Position numbers and translations under genes: made by a program
Origin: JAVBMV01 sp031552145
Lineage (GTDB): Bacteria; Myxococcota; Myxococcia; Myxococcales; UBA5297
NCBI GenBank assembly: GCA_031552145.1
Contig: JAVBMV010000007.1
Span: forward strand, 255,955-319,954
DNA length: 64,000 nucleotides
Direction of reading: 5' to 3'
The notes under the pieces: model-generated
Told to the model about the DNA's origin: nothing
Databases searched by the model: none
Seen by the model: only the letters and a program-made list of their open reading frames with translations
Part shown: one piece after another, positions 33,301-42,296 of the stretch
Layout: each line of letters opens with the position of its first letter
How positions within the stretch are numbered: the stretch's first letter is position 1

Positions 33301-36300
33301 GATGGTTGGCGATTTCACGCTCGAGGTGTGGGCCAGGCGCAAGGGCGAGCCGCCGCAGAATGATCTGTGCGGCGGGGCGCGCGAGCTCGTGCCCGACGCC
33401 GCGACCGGCAAGGTGAGCGTGCGCGACTTCACCACCTCGGATGCGAATGGAGATTATATGGGCAGCTGTACGCCGAAGACCGAGGGAGAGAATGCGCCCG
33501 ACATGGTCTACAAGGTGCACGTGACGAGCCCGAGCAAGCTCTCGGCCATCCTCGCTACGTCGCGTCTCTTCCCCGACTTCCGCCCCTCCGTCTATATCCG
33601 CCGTGAGAATTGCATGGACGAGACGGGCGCGTCGGAGGTGGCCTGCGCCAACGCGGGCAGCAGCGACGACGTGACCTATGGCATCGCGACGGCCGCGGCG
33701 ACGGTGAGCCCTGGCTGGTATTATATCTTTGTGGATGGGGTCGACAGCGCCTCGCACGGCGATGCTTCGCTGGAGGTGCTGGTGAGACCCGTCGCGCCGC
33801 TCTCTGACTCCTGCGCGGGCGCGGAGATGGTCGAGCTGATGGTGCCCGGCAGCGAGCGCATCGAGGGCGACACCTCCGCCGCCACTCACTCGACGCGCTC
33901 GGCCTCGCTCTCCTATGGCAACGGCCCCGACGTCGTCTACGAGCTGCGCCTGAACGCGGCCGCCCGGCTCGACGCCACGCTCGCCTTCGTGCCCGCCTAT
34001 GGCATTCCGGTGCTCTACCTGCGCGACGACTGCACCGGCGCCACGGCGGACGATGAGCTAGGCGCGGTGCGCGGCGCCGACGGCAGCGCCATTTCGCTGA
34101 GCCGAACGCTCCCCGCCGGTACCTACTGGATCTGGATCGACTCGCACTTGCCGCTCTCTGGCCCCTTCTCGCTGCTGCTCGAGACGACGGCGCTTCCCTC
34201 CGCCCCCGCCCATTCGCTCTGCGCCACGCCCGAGCCGCTGGCCCTGGTGCAGGAGCGGCTCTCCTTCCGCACCTCGACCGTCGCCGGGTCCGACAACGCT
34301 TACGGCACGTGCGGCGGCGCCGGAGGCATCGAGCGCTATTACCTCTTTACGCCGCCGGTGCAGGCGCGGGGCGCCCTGCGGGTGCAGGTGCGGCGCGAGG
34401 CGGGGCCCGCCAACTATTCGCCCGTGGTCTATCTGAGGAAGGTCTCGTGCGGCGCGGCCATGCCCGAAGAGGAGCTGGCCTGCGCCACTGCCTCGGGCGG
34501 GGTGGCGGAGTTCTCCGTGGAGGCGCCCTACCCGGGCCCCTGCCTGCTGGTCGTCGACGGCGAGCACGGCGGCGGCGAGGTGAGCGTCACCATCGATCTG
34601 CTGCCGGAGCTGTGGCAGCCCACCGCGCTGCCCGATACCTGTCCGGAGGCCCTCCCACTCTCGCTCAATGGCGCGGGGCGCGCGCGGGTGAGGGGAGACA
34701 CCTCCAACGCGCTCGACTCCACCAGCTCGACCTGTGCTGGGAGCGCCCCCGGCGCGACGCCGGGCCGCGACGTGGTCTATCTCCTCGATCTCGCCGCGCT
34801 CTCGGTGGAGAGCGACCTGCTGCTCTCGGTCGATTTCTCGCCCAACAAGACCATCGGCGCGGCGCTCATGATCAGGGGCGGCAGCTGCTCGTCGCTCACG
34901 TCGGAGCGGTGCGAGCGCCAGCTCGCGGGGGGAGGTGCGGCGCTCACCTGGAAGAATCTGCCCGCGGAGAGGTACTGGATCTGGGTCGATGCCGCCGTGG
35001 CGGGAGAGGGGGCTCCCTTCACGCTCGACGTCGAGCTGCGCCCCACAGCGCTGGCGCCGCCCGAGCCGGAGGTGGGCGCCTGCGCCGCCGCTATTCCCGC
35101 GCTGGAGTTCGTCGACGGCGTCGCGCTGGTGCGGGACACGACCCTGCGCGGCTCGTCGGCGATGGAGACTGGCTGCGGTCAGAGCCCCTCAGGCAAGGAG
35201 CTGCTCTACAGCTTCTCCATCGCCTCGGCGCCGGTCGAGGTGGCTATCCTCGCCGCGCCCAGCGCCGGCTCGGCCCACCTGCCCAACATCGAACTGCGGC
35301 GCACTTGCGGCCAGGTTGCGAGCGCGGTGGGTTGCGCGGCGGCGGTGGCGGCCGGGCAGGCAGCCTCCTTCACCGCGCAGCTCGCGCAGGCGGGCACCTA
35401 CTATCTATGGGTCGACGGGAATGGCGCGGGGGCCGATGGCCCCTTCACGCTCGCTGTCATCCGTTCCGACGCGACCGTGTCGGGCGATAATTGCACCGCG
35501 CAGGCCGAGTCGCTCACGTTGAAGGAAGGGCGCGCGCTGGCCGCGGGGCGCTTTCAGCAGGTGGCGCATGATGGGACGGGCTTCTGCGGCGCCATGGTGG
35601 GGCCCGACCGCTATTACGGGCTCTCATTGACGGGAGAGGGCGACCACCTCGTGCGCGCGGTGGTGACGAGTGGCTCGGCGGCGGTGCCCGCCGTCTATGT
35701 GCGCAGGCTCTGCGCCAGCGCCGAGCCGGCCAATGAGGTCGCCTGCGCGGTCGGCGCAGGCGCGGTGGCCGCCACTGACGAGGTGATGCTGCAGAGCGGC
35801 GACTATTACGTGGTGGTGGATACGACCACGGCGGGCGCCACGGGCTCCTATACGCTCGAGGTCGTGGTCGAGCCGGTCATCGTCAACGACACCTGCCAGA
35901 GCGCGCTCACCGCGCCGCCGCTCCAGTTCGTGGACGGACGCGCCAGCACCGTGATCGCCTCGGTGCAGCGGGCGCACGACGACATGACGGGGACCTGCAC
36001 CACCAACCCCATGCAGGGGCCCGATCTGATCTTCCCCATCTCCGTCCCGGCAAACACCCGCCTCTCGGCGGCGGCCTATCCCTCCGCGAACGTCGCGCCG
36101 GCGCTCTACCTGAGGAGGAGCTGCGCGCTGGGGGGCGCCTCCAACCAGTTTGAGTGCAAATATACGAGGACGTTGGGGCAGTCTATCGCCTTCAATGTGC
36201 TCGTCGCCGAGGCTGGGACCTATTACCTGGTGCTCGACGCGACCAACGCCGAGGCGACCGGCTCGGTGCGGCTCGACGTGGCCATGACCCCGGGGCCGGT

Positions 36301-38389
36301 GGGCGGCCTCGACGATGATTGCCAGGCCAGCTTCCCCGAGAGCGCGAAGCTGCACTTCGTGGACGGGCGTATCTCGTTCGGTGACACGCTCGATGGGGCG
36401 ACCAACAATGGGGCGGGGAGCTGCGCGGCCAGCATGACCGGGCCCGACAAGGTCTACGCCTTCACCCTCGAGTCGACGCGGATGCTGACGGCGTCGCTCA
36501 GCCGCTCCGAGTTCGCGCCGGCGCTCTATCTGAGGTCGCGCTGCGATCAGGCGGGCTCCGAGGTCTCGCGCTTTGCCTGCAAGGCGCACGGGATGCCAGG
36601 CAATGTTGCCAGCATCAAGGCGCTGGCGCTGGAGCCGGGCGAATACTATCTGTGGGTCGACTCGACCTCTCCCTCCGCGGCGGGCTCCTTCTGGCTGGAC
36701 GTGGCGCTGAGCGAGGCGATCCCCACCGCGGTCAACGATGATTGCGCGTCGCCCTTCCCGCCGGAGGCCGTGCTCTCGTTTCAGGCAGGGAAGGCGCTGC
36801 TCGAGGACACCCTCGCCGACGCGACGCATGGCACCAGCGGCAACTGCGCCAGCATGATGGGCCCCGACAAAGTTTATGCCTTCGACCTCGACGCGCCTGC
36901 CCAGGTGACCGCCGAGATCTCGAAGCTGAAGTTCGCGGCCGCGCTCTACATCCGCTCGGAATGCGGTGCCTCGAACACCGAGGTCTCTCGCTTCGCCTGT
37001 GCCTCTGCCAAGCCGGAGGAGACGGTGCTCATCCGGGTCTCGGCCCCCAACCTGCCGCGCGGCAGATACTATCTGTGGGTCGACTCCCGCGCTCCGGAGG
37101 CAGAGGGAGAGTTCACGCTCACCGTGACCCTGAGCAGCCCGGTGGAGGCCCCCGCGAACGACACCTGCGCCGAGCCGATGGAGGAGCTCTCCTTCTTGGG
37201 CGGCACCGTGAAGCGCGCCACGGCCTCGGGCGATCTCACGGGCGCGGAGAATAGCGGCAACGGAAGCTGCGGCGCGATGCCGGGGGGCGACGTGGTCTAC
37301 AAGATGACCCTCGGCGAGACGCGCAAGGTGACGGTCACCGCCACCGCGCTCGGCAACTTCAAGCCTGGGATCTATCTGCGCTCGGGTTGCGGCGCGGCCT
37401 CCTCCGAGGTCTCGCGCTTCGCCTGCGCGCTGGTGCCTGCCCTCAGCCTGGGAAAGGTAGCGACCTTCACCATCCCGTCGCTGAGCGCGGACACTTACTA
37501 TCTGTGGGTCGACGCGGGGAGCTTCGACGCCACGGGCACCTTCAACTTGGAGGTGCGGCTCGAGGCGCCCGTCGCATCGCCGGCGAATGACGCCTGTGGG
37601 GACGAGGCGGCGATCCCCGCGCTCACCTTCGTTGGCGATGTGGCGAGGAAGGACGGCGACATCGGAAGCGCGAAGAGCGACACGACTGGCCTCTGCGCCG
37701 ACATGCCGGGCGGCGACCTGGTCTACAAGTTCACGCTCAATGGCGCGCGCAAGGTGACGGTCAGCGCGCAGGGTACCGGCTTTTCGCCGGCCCTCATCTT
37801 GCGGCGCAGCTGCGCGGGTGGCCCGCTCGATCAAGGGGAGCTGGGCTGCGCGGTGAAGGGTCTCCCCATCGTGCGCCGCTCGCTGCCGGAAGGAACTTAC
37901 TATGTGTGGGTCGACGGAACTGGCGCGAGCGACAGCGGCACCTTCACGCTCACGGTCTCCCTGGCGGCGGAGCTGCCGCTGGAGCAAGGGGATACCTGCG
38001 CCGACGCCATTCCGCTCATGCTGGGAGTGCTCTCGGGGCCGCACGATCTGAAGCTGGCCGACGACAACTACGCCTGGGGAAGGGGCTCCGGTTGCAGCGT
38101 CCAGGGGACGCCGGGGGGCGGCCCCGACCTGGTCTTCGCCTACAAGGCGACGAGCGCGCCGTTCAAGGTGATCGTCAACGTGGCCGGAGGGGTGAGTTGG
38201 AACCCCGCCTTCTGGGTCGCCACGCAGTGCGACTATGGCGCCTGTGTCAGGGGCGCCGATGTCGAGACCAACTCCTCGCCCGAAACGGCGACCATCGCGA
38301 ACCCGGTCGCTGGCACCGACTATTACATCTTCGTCGATGTGGGTTTTGGCAGCGGAGGGCAGTTCACGATCCACGTGGTGGATGGATAG
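30383..38389 (+). CDS. Giant lipoprotein with 17 pre-peptidase-C-like repeats
   Basis: A 2668-residue predicted lipoprotein. The ATG at 30383 has GGAGG five bases upstream; the ATG at 30371 overlaps that Shine-Dalgarno and is unlikely. The signal peptide ends in LTAC. Residues 20-280 are Cys-rich, including CGPDGCGGTCGEC, a motif common in myxobacterial exported proteins. From about 283 to the end run 17 repeats of about 140 residues. Each begins near ND-x-C, has a middle D(V/L)VYK or PDKVYAF and an LYLRS-x-C, and ends in YYLWVD...G-x-FTLEV. This is the pattern of bacterial pre-peptidase C-terminal (PPC) beta-sandwiches. Paired cysteines in each repeat suggest disulfides. No catalytic domain is visible. 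It is divergent from the RCC1 lipoprotein across 192 bp. Adhesion or matrix function is inferred. Confidence 0.78.
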   Translation: MRSFPKFLSLTLLVASLTACEKDQINLTPDVGTDADAGDASHDADVGQCLPPDEICGEECCEAPGRCVAGECVTCERQCEGKRCGPDGCGGTCGECAEEERCVDGLCEKDCADPETDAAFCMRLMRCGQTTAQDRCGETRTVDCTEMLGCTSTQRCAAAGDCVCADTPEDGDYCPLAKSKLHVECGAGEVEDQCGALHTFDCGDPCIGAAYCGPSNVCDCPEETEAELCARHGKDCGRLQAPDLCGRVVVIPDCAEALEREACASPNHCLYNVCVPTTAPPANNECAEAEPLWLYNGKVEFDADTSKATDSGDGRCNRYSAFDLVYELHLDRAMALTIESTPTSAVTLPNLYVQSSCGSALHELGCIATGELSTRAVLQVPRAGPGSVYLWVDGYGIKGHGAGPQHVEITGLPVDAPTNDTCAEVERHVLTPARSALSLNGSTALALNELTPSCAPAPWDGKELIYAITTPTDGPRTFSAKLTPAPNSFYWPTLSIRRGCEDTEEELLCHVSADSGLMEALLPEVEPGSTLFLVVDSHGDLTGDFVLEVSSGPRGAPPLNATCASLEANAAQFVPVQDPAAPQRYSFMGHGTVKDAADSAKGSCMGATGGRDVRYPIHIGAQSSVQVMVARASYSLGYLPAIYLRSQCEGEAEVAGSCAVATEANPTATFFTSSLAPGDYYLVVDSATAGEGDFTVDLYIWSPPIANSACNAAPEYVLTTGVETRIVGNTRGGANTTASSCKRDASARELVYKVQMPPEGHYDLLLSYPRVRGATNRPFISIRRDCASTAAGSEIYCQGQETLIDADHIGSVGTLKGGATYSFWLEEPAGTVNGLFELELVALRAGIPTHAVCETADPVTPDLDAGGRVTLSGKLRDTADDYVASCAASYGADLVYRFDPGAEVVNYRFSLTAKGSDDRLAIYIRDTCAEGAADVLCHGQVTSALTKVFEYRGVDRPFYLFIDTVEPANASPKMVGDFTLEVWARRKGEPPQNDLCGGARELVPDAATGKVSVRDFTTSDANGDYMGSCTPKTEGENAPDMVYKVHVTSPSKLSAILATSRLFPDFRPSVYIRRENCMDETGASEVACANAGSSDDVTYGIATAAATVSPGWYYIFVDGVDSASHGDASLEVLVRPVAPLSDSCAGAEMVELMVPGSERIEGDTSAATHSTRSASLSYGNGPDVVYELRLNAAARLDATLAFVPAYGIPVLYLRDDCTGATADDELGAVRGADGSAISLSRTLPAGTYWIWIDSHLPLSGPFSLLLETTALPSAPAHSLCATPEPLALVQERLSFRTSTVAGSDNAYGTCGGAGGIERYYLFTPPVQARGALRVQVRREAGPANYSPVVYLRKVSCGAAMPEEELACATASGGVAEFSVEAPYPGPCLLVVDGEHGGGEVSVTIDLLPELWQPTALPDTCPEALPLSLNGAGRARVRGDTSNALDSTSSTCAGSAPGATPGRDVVYLLDLAALSVESDLLLSVDFSPNKTIGAALMIRGGSCSSLTSERCERQLAGGGAALTWKNLPAERYWIWVDAAVAGEGAPFTLDVELRPTALAPPEPEVGACAAAIPALEFVDGVALVRDTTLRGSSAMETGCGQSPSGKELLYSFSIASAPVEVAILAAPSAGSAHLPNIELRRTCGQVASAVGCAAAVAAGQAASFTAQLAQAGTYYLWVDGNGAGADGPFTLAVIRSDATVSGDNCTAQAESLTLKEGRALAAGRFQQVAHDGTGFCGAMVGPDRYYGLSLTGEGDHLVRAVVTSGSAAVPAVYVRRLCASAEPANEVACAVGAGAVAATDEVMLQSGDYYVVVDTTTAGATGSYTLEVVVEPVIVNDTCQSALTAPPLQFVDGRASTVIASVQRAHDDMTGTCTTNPMQGPDLIFPISVPANTRLSAAAYPSANVAPALYLRRSCALGGASNQFECKYTRTLGQSIAFNVLVAEAGTYYLVLDATNAEATGSVRLDVAMTPGPVGGLDDDCQASFPESAKLHFVDGRISFGDTLDGATNNGAGSCAASMTGPDKVYAFTLESTRMLTASLSRSEFAPALYLRSRCDQAGSEVSRFACKAHGMPGNVASIKALALEPGEYYLWVDSTSPSAAGSFWLDVALSEAIPTAVNDDCASPFPPEAVLSFQAGKALLEDTLADATHGTSGNCASMMGPDKVYAFDLDAPAQVTAEISKLKFAAALYIRSECGASNTEVSRFACASAKPEETVLIRVSAPNLPRGRYYLWVDSRAPEAEGEFTLTVTLSSPVEAPANDTCAEPMEELSFLGGTVKRATASGDLTGAENSGNGSCGAMPGGDVVYKMTLGETRKVTVTATALGNFKPGIYLRSGCGAASSEVSRFACALVPALSLGKVATFTIPSLSADTYYLWVDAGSFDATGTFNLEVRLEAPVASPANDACGDEAAIPALTFVGDVARKDGDIGSAKSDTTGLCADMPGGDLVYKFTLNGARKVTVSAQGTGFSPALILRRSCAGGPLDQGELGCAVKGLPIVRRSLPEGTYYVWVDGTGASDSGTFTLTVSLAAELPLEQGDTCADAIPLMLGVLSGPHDLKLADDNYAWGRGSGCSVQGTPGGGPDLVFAYKATSAPFKVIVNVAGGVSWNPAFWVATQCDYGACVRGADVETNSSPETATIANPVAGTDYYIFVDVGFGSGGQFTIHVVDG

Positions 38390-38489
38390 CGTCGTTTGGA
38401 GCGCCGGGCGGTCTGCCCTCTTGGCCCGGCGCTCTCGCTTCGGCTATCGTTGGCACGGGATTTGTATTCTCTTTTGGTGGCGAGAGGCG

Positions 38490-39155
38490 ATGGCGCGTTT
38501 TTTGCGAGGGTCCGAGCGAGGTTTTCGAGAGGGGTGCGCCGCCAAGCGCGGCCGCTGCTCTCTATTGCTCGTGGCTCTCCTCGCGCTGCCGGCGGCGCCC
38601 GCCTGCATCGAGCCGCCTCCCACCGCCGAGTCGGGCGGGCCCTCCCAGGGTGAGCAGCTCCCCGAGCTGGCGCTCGATGGGGTAGGCCTGCGCTACTTCG
38701 TGGGGTCGGAGCTGCGCGCGACGGGCAGGGCGGAGCGGGCTTTCTTCCGCAAACAGTCGGGAGAGGTGACGGCCCAAGACGCGCAGACGCTGCTGCTCGC
38801 CGCGGTGAAGGGCAGAGGGGGAGTGCCCGAGGATATCCGGGTTACCGCGCCGCGGGGCAAGGGGGACATCCGCGCGCGCACGGCGCTGGCGGAGGGAGGC
38901 GTCGAGGCGAAGAACCTGACCGACGGCACGCTGGTGGTGACCGAGTCCTTCTCGCTCGACGGCGCGGCGCGGCGCGCCAGCGGCGGGGAGCCAGTAACGA
39001 TGACCCGGACGGGCCTCGTCGCCTCGGGAGAACGGGGCTTCATCTACGACTATTCGCGCCCGCCCAGCACGGAGGGCGAGGAGGGCGCGGAACCGGGTGG
39101 TGAGCGGCTGGAGTTGATTGGACCCGTGAAGACGTTGCTGGAGGGCAGACGATGA
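38490..39155 (+). CDS. lptC: LPS export periplasmic protein LptC-like
   Basis: A 221-residue protein with one N-terminal hydrophobic segment (CSLLLVALLALPAAPAC); the Cys could be lipidated. The mature part (LALDGVGLRYFVGSELRATGRAERAFFRKQSGEVTAQDAQTLL) fits the beta-jellyroll of LptC, which passes lipopolysaccharide from the inner-membrane LptBFG complex to LptA. Sequence similarity is modest; the call rests mainly on its place directly before lptA and lptB, with an ATGA overlap to lptA. The ATG at 38490 is chosen because it starts the signal segment; the frame is open upstream into the previous gene's shadow. Confidence 0.7.
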   Translation: MARFLRGSERGFREGCAAKRGRCSLLLVALLALPAAPACIEPPPTAESGGPSQGEQLPELALDGVGLRYFVGSELRATGRAERAFFRKQSGEVTAQDAQTLLLAAVKGRGGVPEDIRVTAPRGKGDIRARTALAEGGVEAKNLTDGTLVVTESFSLDGAARRASGGEPVTMTRTGLVASGERGFIYDYSRPPSTEGEEGAEPGGERLELIGPVKTLLEGRR

Positions 39156-39877
39156 GCTGGTCGGCTTCGATAGGACTGAAGGGCCCTGGGCAGGCGGTGT
39201 TCGCCGCGCTCTTTCTGGCGAGCTTCGCGTTGCCGGGCGCAGGGCTGGCCGAGGAGAACAAGGCGACGACCGCTCCCGCGGGCGCACCAAAGGTCGAGCA
39301 AAAGGGAGCGCCGAAGAGCGTGAAGAAGCGCCCGGCCAAGGCAAAGCCCAAGCCGACCCAGGCGGTGCCGGCGCGCCCGATCGACATCAAATCCGATTCC
39401 TTCGAGATGCTCCCCGCCAAGAACCAGGCGCGCTGGAAGGGGCACGTCTTCGTCGAGCGCGACAACCTCCGGATCTGGTGCGATTCTCTCCTGGCCGAGC
39501 AGGACGCGCAGAAGCATCTGAAGAGCCTCACCTGCGAGGGCAATGTCCATATCGTGCAGCGGCCGCTGACCGCCGAGGCACTGGAGCGGGAGGGCTGGTC
39601 GGACCGGGCGCTCTTCGAGAATGAGACGGGCATCCTCACCATGACGGGAAATCCGCGGGCGCGCGAGGGCGCGAACACCATGCGCGGCTCGAAGGTCACC
39701 TTCGACGTGGAGCGCGACCGGCTGGTGGTGGAGAACGCGCAGATGATGGTCGAGAGCTCCGGCGATCTCTTCCCGGCGAGAGAGCGTCGCGACGAGCCGC
39801 CGAGCGGCGCGGACGCGGGGGCAGACGCCGGCGCGGATACAGGCGGGGAGAGTGGAGACGCAGGGGTGGTGCCTTGA
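39152..39877 (+). CDS. lptA: LPS transport protein LptA-like (OstA domain)
   Basis: A 241-residue periplasmic protein. The signal peptide ends at ALPGAGLAEE, followed by a Lys/Pro/Ala-rich linker (about residues 35-72). The OstA/LptA jellyroll has PIDIKSDSFEMLPAKNQARWKGHVFVERDNLRIWCDSLLAE, then GNVHIVQ and ANTMRGSKVTFDVERDRLVVENAQMMVE. LptA forms the bridge carrying LPS across the periplasm. The tail is Asp/Ala/Gly-rich and probably disordered. It overlaps lptC by ATGA and lptB by TTGA. Confidence 0.82.
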   Translation: MSWSASIGLKGPGQAVFAALFLASFALPGAGLAEENKATTAPAGAPKVEQKGAPKSVKKRPAKAKPKPTQAVPARPIDIKSDSFEMLPAKNQARWKGHVFVERDNLRIWCDSLLAEQDAQKHLKSLTCEGNVHIVQRPLTAEALEREGWSDRALFENETGILTMTGNPRAREGANTMRGSKVTFDVERDRLVVENAQMMVESSGDLFPARERRDEPPSGADAGADAGADTGGESGDAGVVP

Positions 39878-40668
39878 CCGGCGGCGCGCGCGCCGAGAGC
39901 ACCCTCCGCGCGGAGGGGCTGGTCAAGAGCTTCCGGCGGGCGCCGGCGTGGCAGCTCTGGAATCGCGCGGCGCGGCGCGTGGTCAATGGCGTCTCGCTCC
40001 AGGTGAAGCGGGGCGAGGTCGTGGGGCTGCTCGGGCCCAATGGCGCGGGCAAGACCACCACGTTCAACATGGTGGTTGGAAACTTGCGCCCCGAGGCGGG
40101 GCGCGTCTTGCTCGACGGCGACGAGCTGACGAAGCTGCCACTCCATCTGAGGGCGCGGCGCGGGCTGGGCTATCTGCCGCAGGAGGCCTCGGTCTTTCGA
40201 AAGCTGAGCGTCCGCGACAATTTTCTCGCCATCCTCGAGACCCTGCCGCTCGGCGGGCGCGAGCGGCGCGAGCGAGCCGACGCACTCCTGGAGGAGTTCA
40301 AGCTGACGCATGTGGCGGAGAGTCTGGGCGAGACGCTCTCGGGTGGAGAGCGGCGCAGGACCGAGATCGCGCGCTCGCTCATTCGCGACCCCTCCTTCAT
40401 CCTGTTCGACGAGCCCTTTGCCGGGATCGATCCCATCGCGGTGGGAGAGATCCAGCGGCAGGTGGCGGCGCTGAAGGGGCGCGGCCTGGGGGTGCTCATC
40501 ACCGATCACAACGTGCGCGACACGCTTCAGATCTGCGACCGGGCCTACATCATCGCCGGGGGGACCATCCTCGAGGAGGGCTCGCCTAGGCAGATCGCCG
40601 AGAGCCCGCGAGCGAAGTCGGTCTACCTGGGGGAGAACTTTTCGCTTGGGGAGGGCCAGGTGTCCTAG
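39874..40668 (+). CDS. lptB: LPS export ABC transporter ATP-binding protein
   Basis: A 264-residue ABC ATPase that drives LPS extraction by LptFG. Walker A is GPNGAGKTT at residues 54-62, the signature is LSGGERRRTEIARSL, Walker B is FILFDEPFAGIDP, and the H-loop is ITDHNVRDT. The FDEPFAGIDPIAV context is characteristic of LptB. The start is a TTG overlapping the lptA stop (TTGA). Compared with typical LptB, about 18 extra residues (RRAPAWQLWNRAARRVVN) lie between the first strand and the Walker A strand. The lptF and lptG permease genes are not in the window. Confidence 0.93.
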   Translation: MTGGARAESTLRAEGLVKSFRRAPAWQLWNRAARRVVNGVSLQVKRGEVVGLLGPNGAGKTTTFNMVVGNLRPEAGRVLLDGDELTKLPLHLRARRGLGYLPQEASVFRKLSVRDNFLAILETLPLGGRERRERADALLEEFKLTHVAESLGETLSGGERRRTEIARSLIRDPSFILFDEPFAGIDPIAVGEIQRQVAALKGRGLGVLITDHNVRDTLQICDRAYIIAGGTILEEGSPRQIAESPRAKSVYLGENFSLGEGQVS

Positions 40669-40678
40669 GATAGGGACA
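40661..40678 (+). promoter_or_regulatory. Candidate rpoN promoter element with TAGGAT
   Basis: TAGGAT at 40666-40671 lies 21 bases before the rpoN ATG, inside an imperfect palindrome whose ends are TGTCC (40661) and GGACA (40674-40678). The same TAGGAT hexamer occurs upstream of glnS and of the acyl-CoA synthetase gene. No good -35 is seen. Confidence 0.3.
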
Positions 40679-40691
40679 GGCGGCGCACCTC

Positions 40692-42176
40692 ATGGGTCTA
40701 GAGCTAAAACAGAACCTGAAGCTCTCACAGCAGCTGGTCATGACGCCGCAGCTTCAGCAGGCGATCAAGCTGCTGCAGCTCTCTCGCCTGGAGCTGGTCG
40801 ACTACGTCCGCGAAGAACTGGAGCAGAACCCGCTGCTCGAGGATCCCGGGCAACTCGACGACGGCCCGGCGGAGCTGGCGCCGGGCGAGGCTTCGCTCGA
40901 GGCGGAGACGGAGGCTCCCGCGGCGCCTCCCGAGCCCTCTCCCAACGAAGAGGTAAAGGGGGATGATGGCGAGAACCGGGACATCGACTGGGAGCAATAT
41001 CTCGAGAGCTACCAGACGCTGGGCGCCATGACGCCCGGCAGCGGGAGCTCGGACGAACTCCCTTCGCTCGAGGCGACGCTGACGACGACCTCGAGCCTGC
41101 TCGATCATCTGGTTTGGCAGGCCGGCTTTCTGCAGCTCTCGGACGACGAGCAGCGGGTCCTGGCGCTCATCCTGGGCAACATCGATGACGACGGCTACTT
41201 CAAGATCGCCGATGCCGAGGGAGATCCGCTCATTCGCGTGGCAGCGGAGGCGGGGGTGTCGCTCTCCGCCGCGGAGCGCGTGCTCAAGCAGATCCAGCGC
41301 TTCGAGCCGAGCGGTGTCGGCGCCCGCGACCTGCGCGAGTGTCTGCTGATCCAGGCGAGGCAGCAGCAAGTAGAGGATATCCTGGTGGGCGAGATCATCC
41401 GCGATCACCTGGGGCTCTTGGAGCGCCACAATCTCCCGCTCATCGCGCGCAAGACAGGCGCTTCGCTCGACGAGGTCTCCGAGGCGTTTGGCGTCATCAC
41501 CAAGATGGAGCCGAAGCCCGGGCGCACGCTCTCCTCCGAGCAGCCGCGCTATATCTCGCCCGATGTCTATATCCAGAAGGTGGGCGACGAGTATGTGACG
41601 ATCGTCAATGACGACGGCCTCACCAAGCTGAAGGTGAGCGAGAACTGGCGCCGTTTCCTGCGCGAGGGGGCCTCGCCCGGCGAGACCAAGGAGTTCTTGC
41701 AGGAGCGGATGCGCAGCGCGGTCTGGCTCATCAAGTCGATCCACATGCGGCAGCGCACCATCCACAAGGTGACCGAGTCGATCATCAAGTTCCAGCACGA
41801 CTTCTTCGAGAAGGGGATCGCCTTCTTGAGGCCGCTGATTCTTCGAGAGGTGGCCGACGACATCGGGATGCACGAGTCGACCATCTCGCGCGTTACGTCG
41901 GGGAAATATGTCCACACGCCGCAGGGCACCTACGAGCTGAAGTTCTTCTTCAATGCCTCCATCGCCAAGACGGGCGGCGACGAGATCGCCAACGAGGCGG
42001 TGAAGGCGCAGCTCAAGAAGCTGATCGCGGCGGAGGATCCGAGGCGCCCCTACAGCGACCAGAAGCTGGTGGAGCTGCTCCAGGAGCGCGGGATCGAGAT
42101 CGCGCGCCGGACGGTCGCGAAGTATCGCGATTTTTTGGGTATCCTGCCTTCGAGCAGAAGAAGGACGTATGGGTAG
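40692..42176 (+). CDS. rpoN: RNA polymerase sigma-54 factor
   Basis: A 494-residue sigma-54, which directs RNA polymerase to -24/-12 promoters that need enhancer-binding ATPases. Region I is the Gln/Leu-rich LKQNLKLSQQLVMTPQLQQAIKLLQLSRLEL. An acidic linker (about residues 58-95) follows. The core-binding domain comes next, and the RpoN box ARRTVAKYRDFLGI lies at about residues 473-486. All conserved parts are present and the length is normal. The order lptB-rpoN-hpf-ptsN is conserved in many proteobacteria. Confidence 0.97.
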   Translation: MGLELKQNLKLSQQLVMTPQLQQAIKLLQLSRLELVDYVREELEQNPLLEDPGQLDDGPAELAPGEASLEAETEAPAAPPEPSPNEEVKGDDGENRDIDWEQYLESYQTLGAMTPGSGSSDELPSLEATLTTTSSLLDHLVWQAGFLQLSDDEQRVLALILGNIDDDGYFKIADAEGDPLIRVAAEAGVSLSAAERVLKQIQRFEPSGVGARDLRECLLIQARQQQVEDILVGEIIRDHLGLLERHNLPLIARKTGASLDEVSEAFGVITKMEPKPGRTLSSEQPRYISPDVYIQKVGDEYVTIVNDDGLTKLKVSENWRRFLREGASPGETKEFLQERMRSAVWLIKSIHMRQRTIHKVTESIIKFQHDFFEKGIAFLRPLILREVADDIGMHESTISRVTSGKYVHTPQGTYELKFFFNASIAKTGGDEIANEAVKAQLKKLIAAEDPRRPYSDQKLVELLQERGIEIARRTVAKYRDFLGILPSSRRRTYG

Positions 42177-42296
42177 TGGCTCCGGCTCGAACGGAGCGGC
42201 AGTGGGAAGAGAAGCGGCAAGTGGTGGTTCTCAATAGGGCGGTATGGACGCAAGGCAGTGAACGAAAGCACAAACTCCCTTCCTAGGAGGCGAGGC

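Noticed and set aside
30191..33889. Minus-strand frame open for about 1200 codons upstream of the second RCC1 lipoprotein
   Set aside because: It is antisense to the giant lipoprotein gene, has no recognisable domains, and the signal peptide with ribosome-binding site at 30190 marks the true start.
35624..38374. Minus-strand frame of about 900 codons opposite the giant lipoprotein
   Set aside because: Arg/His-rich product without domains, antisense to clear PPC-like repeats.
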